A stretch of 64,000 bases of DNA from Jaapia argillacea MUCL 33604 (GCA_000697665.1 KL197718.1:95763-159762), one strand, 5' to 3'. Shown: positions 43,902-58,678, counted from the stretch's first letter. The notes: a model not told the origin generated them from the sequence alone. Program-made: numbers and translations.

Positions 43902-45793
43902 ATGGGTCTGAACTTTCCCCTCCCCTCTGCTCGAGCACTGAACAGACGTATGTTCCCTCGTCTTGGCTTTCTGAGGAGAAGTACTGATGGCCTCCCAGCC
44001 TTCGTAGCGGCTTTCATCCTGTTTACCCTCACGCAACCGACGGTCGCCAGGATCCCGCTCGATCAATGCTTGCTCAACATCACGAACTTACCCTTTGGGA
44101 CAGTTGGAGGGACGGACGTGTTCGGGAATCCCGTCTCCAACATCTCCGAGGCCGTTGGGGTCACTTATGACCTATGCAACTCGGCTTGTGGCACAGGTGC
44201 GGAGCCTTTCGACGCCAGCGTTTTTTCGCAGCAGTTTTCTGCTTGGCTCCTCCCCTACCTTGCGCTGGCCTCCCAGCTCCCGTTCGGGGCTCACAGTATA
44301 GGGGACAACCTCTCCTCCGTCCTGCTCATCCTCGGCTCCCCAGCAATCGCGGCATACTCTCTCGCTCTTACTGTGTTGAATAGCCGTTGGATCGCACGGA
44401 GGTGGCGTGATTTGCGTATCACCTACCCTAATTCGGGTCGGGCTCTCCGAGTACTCAGCAGCTTGCAACACGCCCCAATTCAAATTACTACGGATGATGG
44501 ACTGCTCGCCGCACTCGTTTGTCTCCCAGAGAACGACGAGTGGTGGAATGAGATGGTCGAACGTCTCGACTACACCTATACCTGGACGATTTCCACGGCT
44601 TCTTCCCTCTTATGGGTGGCGGCAGCCTACTGGCTAACCGTCGTTGACAGTATACACAGTCTCGCCGCAAACATCGAGTCTAATGGGCAGGGACCGGGCT
44701 CCCTGTGGCTGTGGCTGGTCCCCATTGTAGCAGGGTGGCTGCAGTTGTCGCCCAAGTGCGACTCGCAGAAGCTCCAGGACGCATTGGTGAAGTCGAATCG
44801 TATCGCTTACTCGGCGGTTGGGGGACACCCTGAGAAAGCCGGAATTTTTTCGGATGAACGTGGCATAACCGTCGATGGGTCACGGAAAGGTGCTCTCACT
44901 CGCGACCAGGAACGCGCTCCTCCGGTTTTCTTTTACGCTCGCTTCTTTTCCTGGGTTCAAGCTGCCGAGGAAGTTACAGCTGCGTTCCAGGGGGCTTCGG
45001 AGAAAGCCAGACGACATATCCCTGTTGAAGCCATCTTACGGGAGGAAGCGTACCTCAAAGGATATCGTCCGACATCCTCAAGGTCGGAAAACAGCTGGCG
45101 GGGTGACGGTGTGCTGCCCGACTATAGGAGAGGTTCAGTTAGGCAATTGTTGGCCTACTGTGATCCTGGCAATCAAGAGGTGTACCCGCGTAGTCGATGG
45201 GGACCGGATGTCCTTTGGCGTGTTGGGATTGCTTCTCTCGTTGCCCTGGGTTTGCAGTGGGGTACCACCGGAGCCGCGATCATGATTGCCTATAACACTC
45301 CCACAGTCGTACGTATCTCATCGCTTCTTCGCAATGTCTCGCAGGTATCTCATATGCTTTTCAGGGACTTGGATGTCGTTCGGGTGCTTATGTTCTCTAT
45401 GGCGTCGCCGCAACAGTTGTATGGATCCTCCTCGTCACTTCCAGCGTCTTAGCCCACTACGCATACCCCGACTCTCATTTATCCCACTCGGTTCCGACTT
45501 CCCGCGCCGCCGCACTCTTTTCGGTGCTCTTACGAAGGATGGGGAAGATTCTCGCTACACTAAACGCTATATGGTTAATATTGGCTTGCTTGTTCCAATT
45601 TTCAAATGTTTTCAATCGGTGTTGGTGTGATAGTAGTCGAATTGGGTTGGGTGGTCGGGCGTACGTCGTCCTGGACCCTACGGAAATTCTACCTACTATG
45701 GAGAACTGGTGGATTGCGGGGGTGGCGCTCGCTTCCAGCTGTTCTTTCTTGTTCTTTGCTTTCGTGGGGATGCTGAACGACATCAAGTACTGA
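43902..45793 (+). CDS. Multi-pass membrane protein B of a tandem pair, function unknown
   Basis: Paralogue of the preceding gene. Exons 43902-43947, 43999-45308 and 45365-45793 total 1785 nt (594 aa). Shared blocks include FSQQFSAWLLPYLALASQLPF, SLALTVLNSRWI, LSSLQHAPIQIT, LPENDEWW, ESNGQGPGSLWLWLVP, LQLSPKCDS, WGPDVLWR, LQWGTTGAAI and GLGCRSGAYVLYGV. The N-terminal hydrophobic stretch (FVAAFILFTLTQPTVA) is joined by a 51-nt, stop-free, in-frame intron, at the same place as in copy A. A loop of about 20 extra residues before YRRGSVRQLLAYC distinguishes it from copy A. Both copies look intact, so both are probably functional. Confidence 0.82.
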
Positions 45794-46135
45794 GAAGGGG
45801 TGGATTGGGCCTTACCTTTCCCATTGGACTTTGCTGGATTTTAGTTGGTCGCATAATGTTGTTGTTCTAGTTGTTGTTGTGGTACTTTACCATGGTTTCC
45901 CAATGTATACCCAGCTGTACTCATCTGAGGCGCGTTCATGCGAATGGTTAGAAGCTATCACAGCGAAAATACCATTGAACCATTACGCGAGGTACAAAAT
46001 ATATGCACACACAACAATACGACTCGGAAAGCGAGACCGAAAACTTTGGACAACGGTGGGGCAGTAGGAACAACATCGCGGCGCACCACCCACGGCGAAT
46101 AAATGATACAGAGCTCGACTCCCAAAGAGATACCA
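45794..46135. other. Convergent intergenic region
   Basis: 3' flanks of membrane gene B and the AT-hook gene. It contains a GT-rich stretch (45850-45885). No gene is seen. Confidence 0.4.
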
Positions 46136-46894
46136 CTATTCGGGAACCGAGTCTGTGTCGGTGCGTGCCAGCGATTGAAACTGGAAAGGAGCAACAGGTT
46201 CTTCCGGGATATCCGGTTCGCCTTCAGCGTCCTCGTCTGTGGGCATTTGGGCTTCCTCATGCTCTGCCCCTACGCGTGGCTAAATTCAGTGTCACCAAGA
46301 ATCACGAGACCAGCATGAGGTTGATGAACGAACCTTTGGCTGGAGGAGCGACGTGATCAGGATCTTCCTCTCCCTCACCATCTGGGTCCTCTTCTTCATC
46401 CTCAGCAGCATCGGACGCTCCCTTGAATCTTTTACTCTGTCTAGACGCCCTCTTCGCTGGCTTCTTTACGGAAGACGTCCTTGGTGGCATCTCGACAGCA
46501 TCAAGGATTGTCCTGCGCCTGCTCGTGGGCTTGGGAGGTGAGGTTGTAATAGCTTTCTTCTTGCCTCGTGACGGCCTTGCCACGGGCTCAGGCTCCACTT
46601 CTCGCGCCCTCTTCGGTCGTCCTCGCTTTGCAGGTGCGACGTTCTCAGGCTCCTCCTGATTCGCACCCAGCGAAAGCTCCTCTCTGGCAACCTCAACTTC
46701 GATAGAGCCATCAGTCAATAAATTTGGAGCAGAGTAAGGAACGTGTACTACGCACTTCCCTCTTCCGCGACTTTGGTGAGAAAGGCGACCATTTGATCGC
46801 GTGTTCGGTAATCTCGTGATGTTAATCCCAAGTCTTTGCAGAGGATCCGTAGTGTTTCTGCTTTGATATCGCCCCACGGCATTTTGGAGGCCAT
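46136..46894 (-). CDS. Small SAP-like/AT-hook nuclear protein
   Basis: Likely DNA-binding protein; I do not recognise an orthologue. Exons 46756-46894, 46334-46696 and 46136-46269 total 636 nt (211 aa). The N-terminal 45 residues form a helical SAP-like motif (TLRILCKDLGLTSRDYRTRD). An AT-hook core follows (KRGRPKRAR), then PSRGKKK and further basic Ser/Thr/Pro patches, then an acidic C-terminus (DAAEDEEEDPDGEGEEDPD). The mix of basic hooks and acidic tail resembles chromatin-associated proteins. The exon 2-3 junction uses the GTAG acceptor that keeps frame. It is divergent from the Ca2+/H+ exchanger gene. Confidence 0.7.
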
Positions 46895-47548
46895 GATGGC
46901 TGGAGGACGAGGAGGAAAGGTTATTCGCCGCTAATATTGAACAGATTGATGGAAGCCTGTTCACTGTCACATGCTGTCACATCACAATCGCGTCGCGTCA
47001 CGTCGGTGGCCAAGAAGAATCGAAAAGAATTGAGCAGAGGATATTGAGCAGCTGAGCGCTTGGCTGAAGGACGTGCATTCGATGAGGGACCTTGTAGACG
47101 TGATGTAGATAATTTTTGGAAACAGAGGGTGTGATTTGTTGGCATCTGTGCTTCGCCGACACAGGGGCACGAGGTCTGTGACTGTGTCCAACTGCATCGC
47201 TTGTTCGGTCATGTACCGTGGAGACAGTGCCTCAATCCAGGGACACATTACAATGTATCACCGTCGTATCTGCCCGTGCATCCCGAATGGCTCGTGCGAA
47301 CGACCATTTGGGCATCGTTGACAGGAGTTTCCAATGGGAAGCCATAGGAAGCCATGCCAAGAGTCGGGTTTGCCTCGGCTCCGTCCACGTTGTAATATCC
47401 AGTCCAACCATCCATGATCCCATCGCCCCAGCTCCTCATTCTCCCTTATCCCTTTTGCGCCCTCTGAGGCTGTTTAGAGTGCTTTCAAAAACCTGCCGCT
47501 CGTTTGAACTGGCAACCGCCCACGACTGTGCCCTCACAATCTCCTGTT
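46895..47548. promoter_or_regulatory. Divergent promoter region, AT-hook gene (-) and Ca2+/H+ exchanger (+)
   Basis: 654 bp between two divergent starts. The AT-hook side has CGCGTCGCGTCACGTC at about 46990-47005 and a nearby TGTCACATGCTGTCACATCAC repeat (46966-46986). No coding sequence is recognised. Confidence 0.4.
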
Positions 47549-49823
47549 ATGGCGTCGCAAGGGAATGGCCTGGCTCATCGCCATCCAACTCGCTCCACCG
47601 ACGAGGAGCATGGTATTTCCGAGCTCAAGACTGCGCAAACGCCGTCTGACAGTGCAGAAAATCATGCAAAACCCGAAGAGTTTGGCCTGGCCGAGGAGAT
47701 CGAGCGTGGGTTGGAAGCCGCTGATGAAGGCATCCATCGATTTTGGAACAGGCTCTGCGGGAAGGGTAGGAAGAGGGTCAGCTGGACGACCAGTTTCGTC
47801 AACATGGTCACCTTCTCTTGTAAGTCGTGAAACTCACTCCCATGTTCCCTTTCCGTTAACCTCGTTGGGGACAGGGATAAATGTGCTGCTCATCTTCATA
47901 CCCTTGGCTTGGGTATCTCACTTTATGAAAAGTTGGGCCCCTGCTTTGACCTTCACCTGTGAGCATCTCTTTCGCGTCCATCAGATCCTGATCTGAAGTC
48001 CACTCCAACAGTCTGTTTCCTGGCCATCATTCCGCTCGAGAATATCTTCGACTTTGGTGGAGAGCAAATGGCTTTCTATCTTGGTAAAGACCTTGGTGAT
48101 TTGCTCGTCGTCACGCTCAACAAGTATGTGGCGCCGTCATGTCCCAAGATACTGATATTTGAACTGGGTTCCCAGCGCGGTTGAAGCAACACTTGCTATC
48201 CTGCTGTTAACTAAATGCGAGTAAGTACGCATGGTATGAGTGGCTCTCTGTTCTCAATCAATTTGAATCTTAGACTCAAGCTTCTCCAGTCAACCATCAT
48301 TGGTGCGCCCTTGATCAACTCTACCAGACTGTTCATAAGATCTGAAGCCCTGGCTCATAGGCGTCGTCGTTCTGCATCTCCTCCTTGTTCCAGGAACTGC
48401 TTTCCTCACGGGTGGTGCACGGATCTGGGAGCAACAGCTCCATCCGCATACCTCTCAGCTGAACCTGTCCCTCCTCGCCATCGGGTATGCTGACCTACTT
48501 TCTCTATCATCAGTATCTCATTGATTTTGGACTCATTTCCTAGAGTCATGTCTCTACTCCTCCCATCTGCATTTTACGCTGCTCTCGATCGAGGTAACTC
48601 ACCTGGCTTGGAGTCCGACCACATCCGCGGTATGTTCTTGAAGATGAGCAGGGGTATGGCTATCATACTCTTGGTAGTGTGCGCCTTTCACTCTTTACCC
48701 TTCCTTTCCCCGAACTCAGTGTCAATCAATATAGGTATATTGGTTCCCGGATCTACCTGCATAACCCACCAGGCGATCACAACGCCCTTCTCCCTCACCC
48801 GAATGCCCCCGAAGATATCCTCCACCAAGAACAGGAGTTGGAAGAGGGTGATCCTGAAGTGAACCCGTGGGCTTGTATCGCCATGCTGGTCGTCACTATT
48901 GGTATCATGGCGGCCACTGCTGAATGGGTGGGAACTTTTCCTTTTCTGGTGACTTGAAGCAAAGCTCATCGATTGTTGTAGCTTGTTCAAAGTATTGAAT
49001 TTGTTCGTCATGAGAGTAACATCCAACAAGAGTTCGTTCCTCTTTCCTTTGGAGTCGTCGATCTCATTGATGAACTCATTCTGTATAGGTGGTTCGGTTT
49101 GATCCTCATCCCACTGGTATCATTCTCGGCCGACGGCGCTGTGGCAATCGTCTTCTTTGCAAGATATTCCGTCAAACTCTTCTTCGGCGCGCCAAGTCCA
49201 CCGGCGACGCTGGCAAAAGCAAGAGCTATCGACTTGAGCATCCAGTTTGTTCTGTGGTGGATGCCTTTCTTGGTTCTTCTCGGTCCGTCGTCTGTCTTCT
49301 ATCAAGGGAGGGTGTTTTCAATTTGATTTTGATTCCTTTTCGTGTATCTCAGCTTGGTGGATTGGCAAGCCCTTGACGCTGTTGTTTGGTGGGATACATT
49401 CTCAAAGTTGTTGACGGGGATACTGATCTTTTGGTCAGACTTTTTCGAGGTCGCTCTCGTGCTGGGCTCTTGCTTCCTGGTGAACTATATCACAGCCGAT
49501 GGCAAGACTAACTGGGTTGGTGGTTCTTTCTGTCTCATTGGTTCATTTACTGATTTCTTTCCATTCTCAGGTCGAGGTACGTTGAGCTGTCGTCTCTTGC
49601 CTGCCCTTGATTAACTTTCTGCAGGGTCTCGTGATGGTGTCGTTCTACTTTATGATCGTGAGTCACGTTGACATGCTTCAATCTGCTAAACTGGTATTGA
49701 TATCTTTTTCTGGTATAAAAGGCCCTCGTATCGTGGTTCTACACTGGTCAAGTTGAGATTGATGTCATGCTCAGCTGCGAAAGCGTCGCTGCTGCTTTGG
49801 CCGCAGGAAGTACCGGAGCATAA
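47549..49823 (+). CDS. Vacuolar Ca2+/H+ exchanger (CAX family)
   Basis: VCX1-like antiporter that loads Ca2+ into the vacuole using the proton gradient. Fifteen exons: 47549-47819, 47875-47958, 48012-48123, 48176-48220, 48274-48302, 48361-48484, 48544-48678, 48735-48927, 48982-49031, 49089-49282, 49353-49388, 49439-49515, 49571-49576, 49625-49657 and 49722-49823. They total 1491 nt (496 aa). The cytosolic N-terminus holds acidic and basic patches. The first half-repeat has NNAVEATLA (from residue 155), the second SFSADGAVAIV. An acidic loop (HQEQELEEGDPE) separates the halves. NYITADGKTNWVEG is completed by a 6-nt microexon (GTCGAG, encoding VE) at 49571-49576. All phases close. Confidence 0.93.
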
Positions 49824-50381
49824 CTGCCTTTTTTCCTCCTGTTGTTCTCTTCTCTTCTCTAATTTCGTATTATACCTCTACAAGCTCATGGATCAGGAAA
49901 AGTAGTACTTATGCACTCGGACGTTTGGTATTTGTTGTTGTCTTGTCGCTGTGCCTGCTCATTTTCTGTACTGGCTCATTGCGATGTGATGAATGTAATT
50001 TCGCGTGACTTCACGCGTCCTCCTTACCACTTGATTTCACTCGCGTCGCCCCTTGTCTCGGTGAATGATTCTCCTAGTCGTTTTATCATCGTTCTCTTCG
50101 TCGAAGAAATCCAATCGACAGTGCTCCAATATGCTTGTCCTTACGTCCCACTCTCGGCACTGGACAGAAGCACATTCTAACTGACGCAGGTTCGATTCCC
50201 CAGACTGTCAATCGATTAGGAGGGAAACAACTTTGCCATCGTCACTTCAGATAAGATGAGATGGGGGAGGCCCTTCATAGCTCAACCAACTACTACGAAC
50301 AAGGCAGCGATTGAAATACAAGGGATACAGTTGACGGCTAGTTTACATTGGTACGATACGAAACGAAAAAGGTTCCCAACA
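49824..50381. other. Convergent intergenic region
   Basis: 3' flanks of the exchanger and the questin-oxidase-like gene. A dyad CGCGTGA-CT-TCACGCG lies at 50002-50017. A GGTTCGATTCCCC string at 50189-50201 resembles a tRNA T-loop, but there is no matching tRNA fold. Confidence 0.4.
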
Positions 50382-52230
50382 TCACTCGAAAAATCCGTCA
50401 AACCTCCACTTCCCTTGTTCCTTACCTTCTCTCATCCATCCCAAACTGTTTGCGGTGAGACCGGCAACCCTTGCGAAGACTGTGCCATCCAGATCTTCAA
50501 TCCCTTCCAGGGTCGGTCGATCTTCTCCAATATCGTCAGGTCCCTTTCCTTTCGGCTTCCAGTACCCTTTGGGTCGATTCCCATAGAGCGTCGAGTAGTG
50601 GAATAACGCCCTCTGAATTTTGCAAAGATGTTCGTCGGGATGAACGAGCGTTGATTGAACGATGGCGAGCCATGTATCTGGAGTGAGTTTCAACAGCTTG
50701 TCGTGGGGTGGAAGTGTGTCCTTCGCGGGTTCCGGCATGGCTCCAGGAGGAACGACATGAGGGTTGGTAAGCCGCATGAATGCTCGCATGGACAATCGAG
50801 GACGGCCACGTCCAACCCAGGTCGCTAAAGAAGTTGAGAAATAGGTGTGGAGTAAGAGAACTCGTGATCTCATCGGGAGCACGGAAGGAGCTAAATAAGT
50901 TGGAAGGAAAATAGCCGACGTGACGAGGTGCATGCTTCAAGTTGGAATAATGAATTAGCGTAAACGCGCAGTTTGTGAGGGAGAAAGGCTTACAGGAGGA
51001 AATCCGCATTGAAGGGTTTATCTTGACCCCAGCCCCCAATTCCGAAGATGACGACATTCATCCATATCATCTCCTCCATCTTCTTCAACAAATGCTCGTC
51101 AGTATAGACGACTTCACTGACGTTCTGGGTCGGAAGCCACTCTTCCGCATACACCCTCAACTCTTCACCACATTTATCGAGGACTGTCGAAAGGTAGTCT
51201 GCCTCTCCAAAATTTGGGCCCCTTGTAGGGAATAAAGTGGCCGGGGAAAACCGAGAATCCGAAAGGACTTTGGTCATGATGGTGAAGAAATCGACGTCCT
51301 CCTTCAAAACACCAGTCTGGGTTTTGACCGACGACATGACGCTACCAAGCGAAAGAGAAGGGAACATCGAGGTAAGCCGTGATACAGCTCCAATCACCGT
51401 TGCAGGGGCATTTGAGGCCAAATTCTTCAATCCGGTCGCAAAAAGGGAAAAAGGAACGTGGACATTGGATGTTGCATCGTGAACGGCGGTCATGGCCAAC
51501 CCTGCAGAAATTGTGAATATGAGAAGGCATGATGAAATTTTTTAAGACACACCTTCGGCTAATTGCCCGGGTAGACCAAACTCGACACCATACCCCGCGT
51601 GGATGAAAGGGTGGAATAGACCCGCCAAAAGTCGGTTCAACATTTGCGGGTGCCGATCGACATCGGTCTCAGAGATAGCAGGATCGATGTTGGCTCTTGG
51701 AGAGAAGATATACTCCTGTAGAGTAGCAGGAATACCCTTCTCCAAAAGGGTTGAATTAAAAAACTCGAGGTAGGCATGGTAATATCTGGAAAACAATTCG
51801 GTTAAGCCACAACAAGGAGATTAGAACACAAGAGCCACATACTTGTCGTCGCCCAGGTGCTTGTTGAAGTTGTGTTCGTCAATAGGTTCAGGGGATTTAA
51901 CGACGGGTTGCTGGTACCCAACGTGAGTCTCGTAGGCGGCTTCGATCAAAGGCCCTGGAGCTCCGAGGGCATAGATGGCAAGAAGATGGTGTGTGGCGTG
52001 GCTTCAAACCATATCAGAATGAGGTAAGAGAGCTTCGTGAGAGAAACATACTTGTGGAAATGTTTGTCGTTGAAGAAGCAATGCCACCTTTTATTATTAT
52101 CTTTGAGACATTTCAGCAAAACGAGGTCGGAAACGTGGTCAATTCCGGCAAGGCGGTATGGCGACAAGTGAGAAGGGGGATGAGAAGGGATGGGGTACAA
52201 AGAGTCCCGAGTGTCGATTTCTTCAACCAT
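50382..52230 (-). CDS. Questin-oxidase-like protein (DUF4243)
   Basis: Member of the questin oxidase family, whose characterised members open anthraquinone rings by Baeyer-Villiger-type oxidation with NADPH. In basidiomycetes the substrate is unknown. Exons 52052-52230, 51843-52001, 51553-51785, 50994-51501 and 50382-50934 total 1632 nt (543 aa). Conserved blocks in order are NDKHFHNHATHHLLAIYALGA, VGYQQPV, NFNKHLGDD, FHPFIHAGYGVEFGLPGQLAEGL, then LMHLVTSAIFLP and WVGRGRPRL. The His-rich N-terminal block is intact. No signal peptide is visible. There is no polyketide synthase nearby, so it stands alone. Confidence 0.88.
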
Positions 52231-52791
52231 GGTGGAGGTAAAGAATGGGAGTGAATGGAGTAGATGCCACAGTGTTAGATATTAAATACATACCCCTCTC
52301 GGCGACCCACTGACGCGGCGTCATGGCATGGAGCCGTGGCCACGAGATCCATGCCGTTAAATGTTTCCCCCCCTTGGTAGCCGTTCACCTGGTGAGTGGA
52401 TGAAGGTTGGAGAGGGTTCATGAACGTTAATCCTCAACGTCAACTACTCCCACGAGGCCGCTGCGCATCTTCGAACATCCCTGTTAGTCGGGTGTTTCGA
52501 AGTCTTTCTCATAGCCTGATCAGGCCAGTCTGTGCAAATTCTAAGGTTGAAATATTAATATTCACAATTCAGGAGAGACTTCTCAGTAGAGTTCGAGGAC
52601 TGATGTTCCTGTTCAGCTAGGAGCTGAACACCAGGTCTTGCAGATGCGGCAGGGAGGATATCATGAGCCGAGTATTCGGGGTTTACGGCTAGCAGAGACT
52701 CGGAGGAATGATGCTAAGTATGAAATGGAAAATGCAACACTGCCACGATCGGTCATTCACAAAGGCTGCAGGGCAGGTTCTTTCGCGTCAA
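52231..52791. promoter_or_regulatory. Divergent region, questin-oxidase-like (-) and 2OG oxygenase-like (+)
   Basis: About 560 bp. A dyad TGACGC-G-GCGTCA lies at 52311-52323, about 80 bp before the questin-oxidase-like start. No gene is seen. Confidence 0.4.
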
Positions 52792-55786
52792 ATGACCTCC
52801 GTCGCGTCCACCACCGGACACGCGTCCGCCACTCCTACATCCTTCTTCTCTTTAACTTCTCAAACCTCTGATCTTGACGTATGGACTCACAAGGAGGAGT
52901 CCTTGCGCTTTCCACTGGGAGAAGATTTTGAATTCGAGGGCACGTTTGCCCATGCATCCACCCTGCCCCAGGCACCGAACCCTGGTCTCACCATAGACGG
53001 CCTCGGAGGAGTTGGGCTTCCCTTGAGTAAACGAGATTTCCTCCTCATCAAAGCAAGATGCATTCAGGCCCCTTACGGACACGGAAAACGAATCCTGTTC
53101 GACAAAGACGTCCGGAACACTTGGGCTGAGTTCATCCAAGGTTCCGTTGTCAACATGGTGTGCGATAACCTTCAAGGTTATCGTTTAAAGGCGCCACCCA
53201 GATGTGAACTGCATAAGCTCCTTCTGCACGAGCCTGGTTCTCAGTGAGTATACAAGTTCTCCCTCGCCCTCATACTGACCTTAATTCTCTGTTCACCTCT
53301 CCGTCGCCGGTTCCTTGCCTCACAAAGAGTGCGCAACATCTCACTCTTACCAATTGATATTAAACTGACAATGTGTTACAGCACGGAAACAGTCGATGGG
53401 GTGTTTGCGACCATTGTTATTATCTTGCCGTCTCAGTATACCGGCGGACAATTCCATGTCTCACACGCCGGCTCGTCAAAGGTTTTTGACTTCGCGACAA
53501 AATCCGCCTTTTTAGCATCTTTGTTGACTTGGTATACTGACGTCACGTACGAAGCGATGCCCATAACCTCGGGATACCAGCTTGCCCTTCCCTATAACCT
53601 TATCCATGCCTCAAGTGGTCTTCCCCCCTCACTTTCTGACCTACACGACGCTGTCTCGCAACTCCGCCACCCCCTAGAGAGTTGGTCTTACCGATTTCAG
53701 CATCCACAATTGCGACACGGCGTACCGAAATACTTGGTCTGCTTGCTCGACCATGAGTTTTCTCATGCAAATCCTCGTGGAGACGCCCTCAAAGGGTCAG
53801 ATGCTCACAAAGTTGCACAATTAGTTCCCTTATGCGCTTTCACATCCGTCTTGGGAGTCTAGAATATGTCGTCTCCGGGACAGTTGACCGCGGCGGCGGT
53901 GGCTGGTACAAACGAAGGAGATATGGGGGATATGACGATGATTCTGATGATTCCGAGGGAGATGCGGAAAATATGACAATGGATAGGGTCATAAAGTCGA
54001 GTGTGACCGTTGACGCCGTTGTCGACCTGGAAGGCACACCGATCCAGGATCTGAACTCTTTCAAGATCAGTTTGGACGACTTGATTCCTACGGAACCATT
54101 CGACGACGACGACGATCCGGACGACAAAGACTGCGACGATCGTTTTGGCGACGTGAGCTCTCTTTTGCTTTTTGACTATCCGCTTGGCTCATAACTTCAT
54201 GCGACCTCTGCAAGGGGGAAAGGTGCCTCAAATATCATGAGATTCATATTTCCTTTGAGATGACGACGTGACTTAATGACTTTGACAGGGTATCATCGAA
54301 CCGTCGTGTTACTTTGGCCCACTCAAGCTGATTTGGATATTCGCATCGCCGCTGGAGGAATACCCTCTGCCCTGCACGCTTTGAAAATATCGACATCAAC
54401 ATCCCCCCTACCTTCCGAGAGGAAGATCGTCGATTACTTGCTCGGTCTCTCATGGCACCTGGATCAAAAATACGCCGTCAAACTGATCATCCAACTTGCA
54501 TTGCGACGGAAAGATTCCGACATCTGGAGCAAAGCCTTTTTGTCGTCAAGTTCCTCTGATCCTGTTGATCTCAAGCAACTCATAATCGCGCGAGATACTT
54601 TTCCTTTTCCTGAGATTCGCCCTACGTGCCGCCCTTTCCCCCCTTCAATATCATGATATGCTCTAACAATTTATTAACCAGTGTGGACTCACTCCTGGTC
54701 ATTGTCTCCCAATTGTGCGGCAAACTGGAGATCATCAATTTATTCAACGCGCGTCGCTCAAATCAGCCCGATGATGCGATTGTCGAGTGGCGCGACCAGC
54801 AGATATCAATTACTTTGTTGTCGGTGAAATCCCTCACAGAAGAAGATGCTCCCCTTGTATTGTCTCTTGCGAGTTCAAGATGGTTTTCCTTTGTAGTGGA
54901 TGTGTGCGTATCTTTATGTTCTCTCACACTAGTTCCCTCGTCTGATTTATCCGTTAGAGCGGTACCCCGACTTTTCAACGTCTCATCGGCCTTCGAATTC
55001 TAGAAAAATATCGTGCAAACGTTGTTGGTCCAGAAGGGGCGAAGTCCCGTTCGCGCACCTGGCAACCTTGCTCACTGTCCTGGCTTGGACGCTTCCATTG
55101 AAGCCAACCTCGGCGCTGCGATCTCTCACTGGCAGTCACCTCCGTCAATCATAAATCCGAGCCTTCATCCCTATCGAGGTCAATCAACACCGACGGCCAG
55201 TGCCATCCTGAAAGACACCCTGGCTCGGGTGGTCTACTTGGTTGACTTATCTGCGAAACAAGGCCACGCACATCTATGCGAGAATCTTTTCCAACGCATC
55301 ATCGAAGTCGAGCAAGACTGGAGGACCAAATTGGTGGATTTCATCAAACCTCTTATCGTCGAGCTTCGTCGCATCGCGCACAAGTACAACCTGGATATTC
55401 GAGCGGCGCCCTTCGCGAATTTCCTCGCCTCCTCCATCTCGTTGTATCTCCGTCACGTATTGTGCGCCGAGCCACCCCAGGTTCGGAAAATCGGTTGCGG
55501 GTGTGCGGATTGTGGAGCCTTGGACGTCTTCTTGGCATCCACCGAGATCGAAAAAGTGTTTGCTATGAACCAGCATCGCCGCACACACCTGGAGACTCGT
55601 CTTCGGTCAGCTGGTGATCTCGTCCACTACGCAATATGTCGAATTAGGTCCCCACAGAGTCAGCTCGTGGTGACTAAGTTAGATGTGTTGGCGACTACGC
55701 AGAGCAGTGCTGCGCGAGCAAGTGCAGCGCAGTCTTTCTTGGCAGCGATTGGGGACGTGGCTGTGCTTTCAGCTTTCGTACAGTAG
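52792..55786 (+). pseudogene. 2OG-Fe(II) oxygenase-like gene (Agaricomycete family), apparently damaged
   Basis: Family with a prolyl-4-hydroxylase-like core, expanded in Agaricomycetes. Blocks in order are a Thr/Ser-rich start; PLSKRDFLLIKARCIQAPYGHG; CELHKLLLHEPGS; VDGVFATIVIILPSQYTGGQ; KGSDAHKVAQLVPLCA; LGSLEYVVSG; an acidic stretch; YHRTVVLLWP; and a C-terminal part with CGCADCGALDVFL and RRTHLETRL (55500-55610). The catalytic LPHKD segment (53312-53327) is present, but its upstream intron (from 53244) lacks an AG acceptor and one extra base lies in the exon. A further frame break occurs near 53835 between VAQLVPLCA and FHIRLGSLEY. Splicing to the next AG keeps a frame but omits the HxD iron ligands. 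A non-canonical acceptor or assembly error would be the alternative. Confidence 0.6.
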
Positions 55787-56142
55787 GTGCTTCTGGCATC
55801 AAATATCCAGACGGCATTGGATGGCCAGCACAGCTCTGAACTTTATCCCACATCGATCTCGATTGCGACGTTGTCCACCCCTGTGGTGACTCCTGCAGGT
55901 CCATCAATCACCCCGAACCACGCACCCAAGAGCGCCAACAAGCGAGCCCCGAGTGAAGTAGCATGACGGGGTCTTATTGATGTGATGAGGACGAAAGGTG
56001 TTTGTCCCCTCGGTTTCCATCCAACTCGGTTTCAATAAATGCAATTCCGATCCATGTACATAGTTTACATACACCCTATAATTCATAGTTTATCCATGCA
56101 CCCAACAAAGCGACCATCTCGTTTGATGCAGCACTCGATTCC
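55787..56142. other. Convergent intergenic region
   Basis: 3' flanks of the oxygenase-like gene and MET17. No gene or repeat is seen. Confidence 0.4.

Positions 56143-58678
<2,536 letters not shown>

Noticed and set aside
50185-50205. tRNA T-loop-like string GGTTCGATTCCCC
   Set aside because: The bases on either side do not form a T stem, and no acceptor, D or anticodon arms can be drawn around it.
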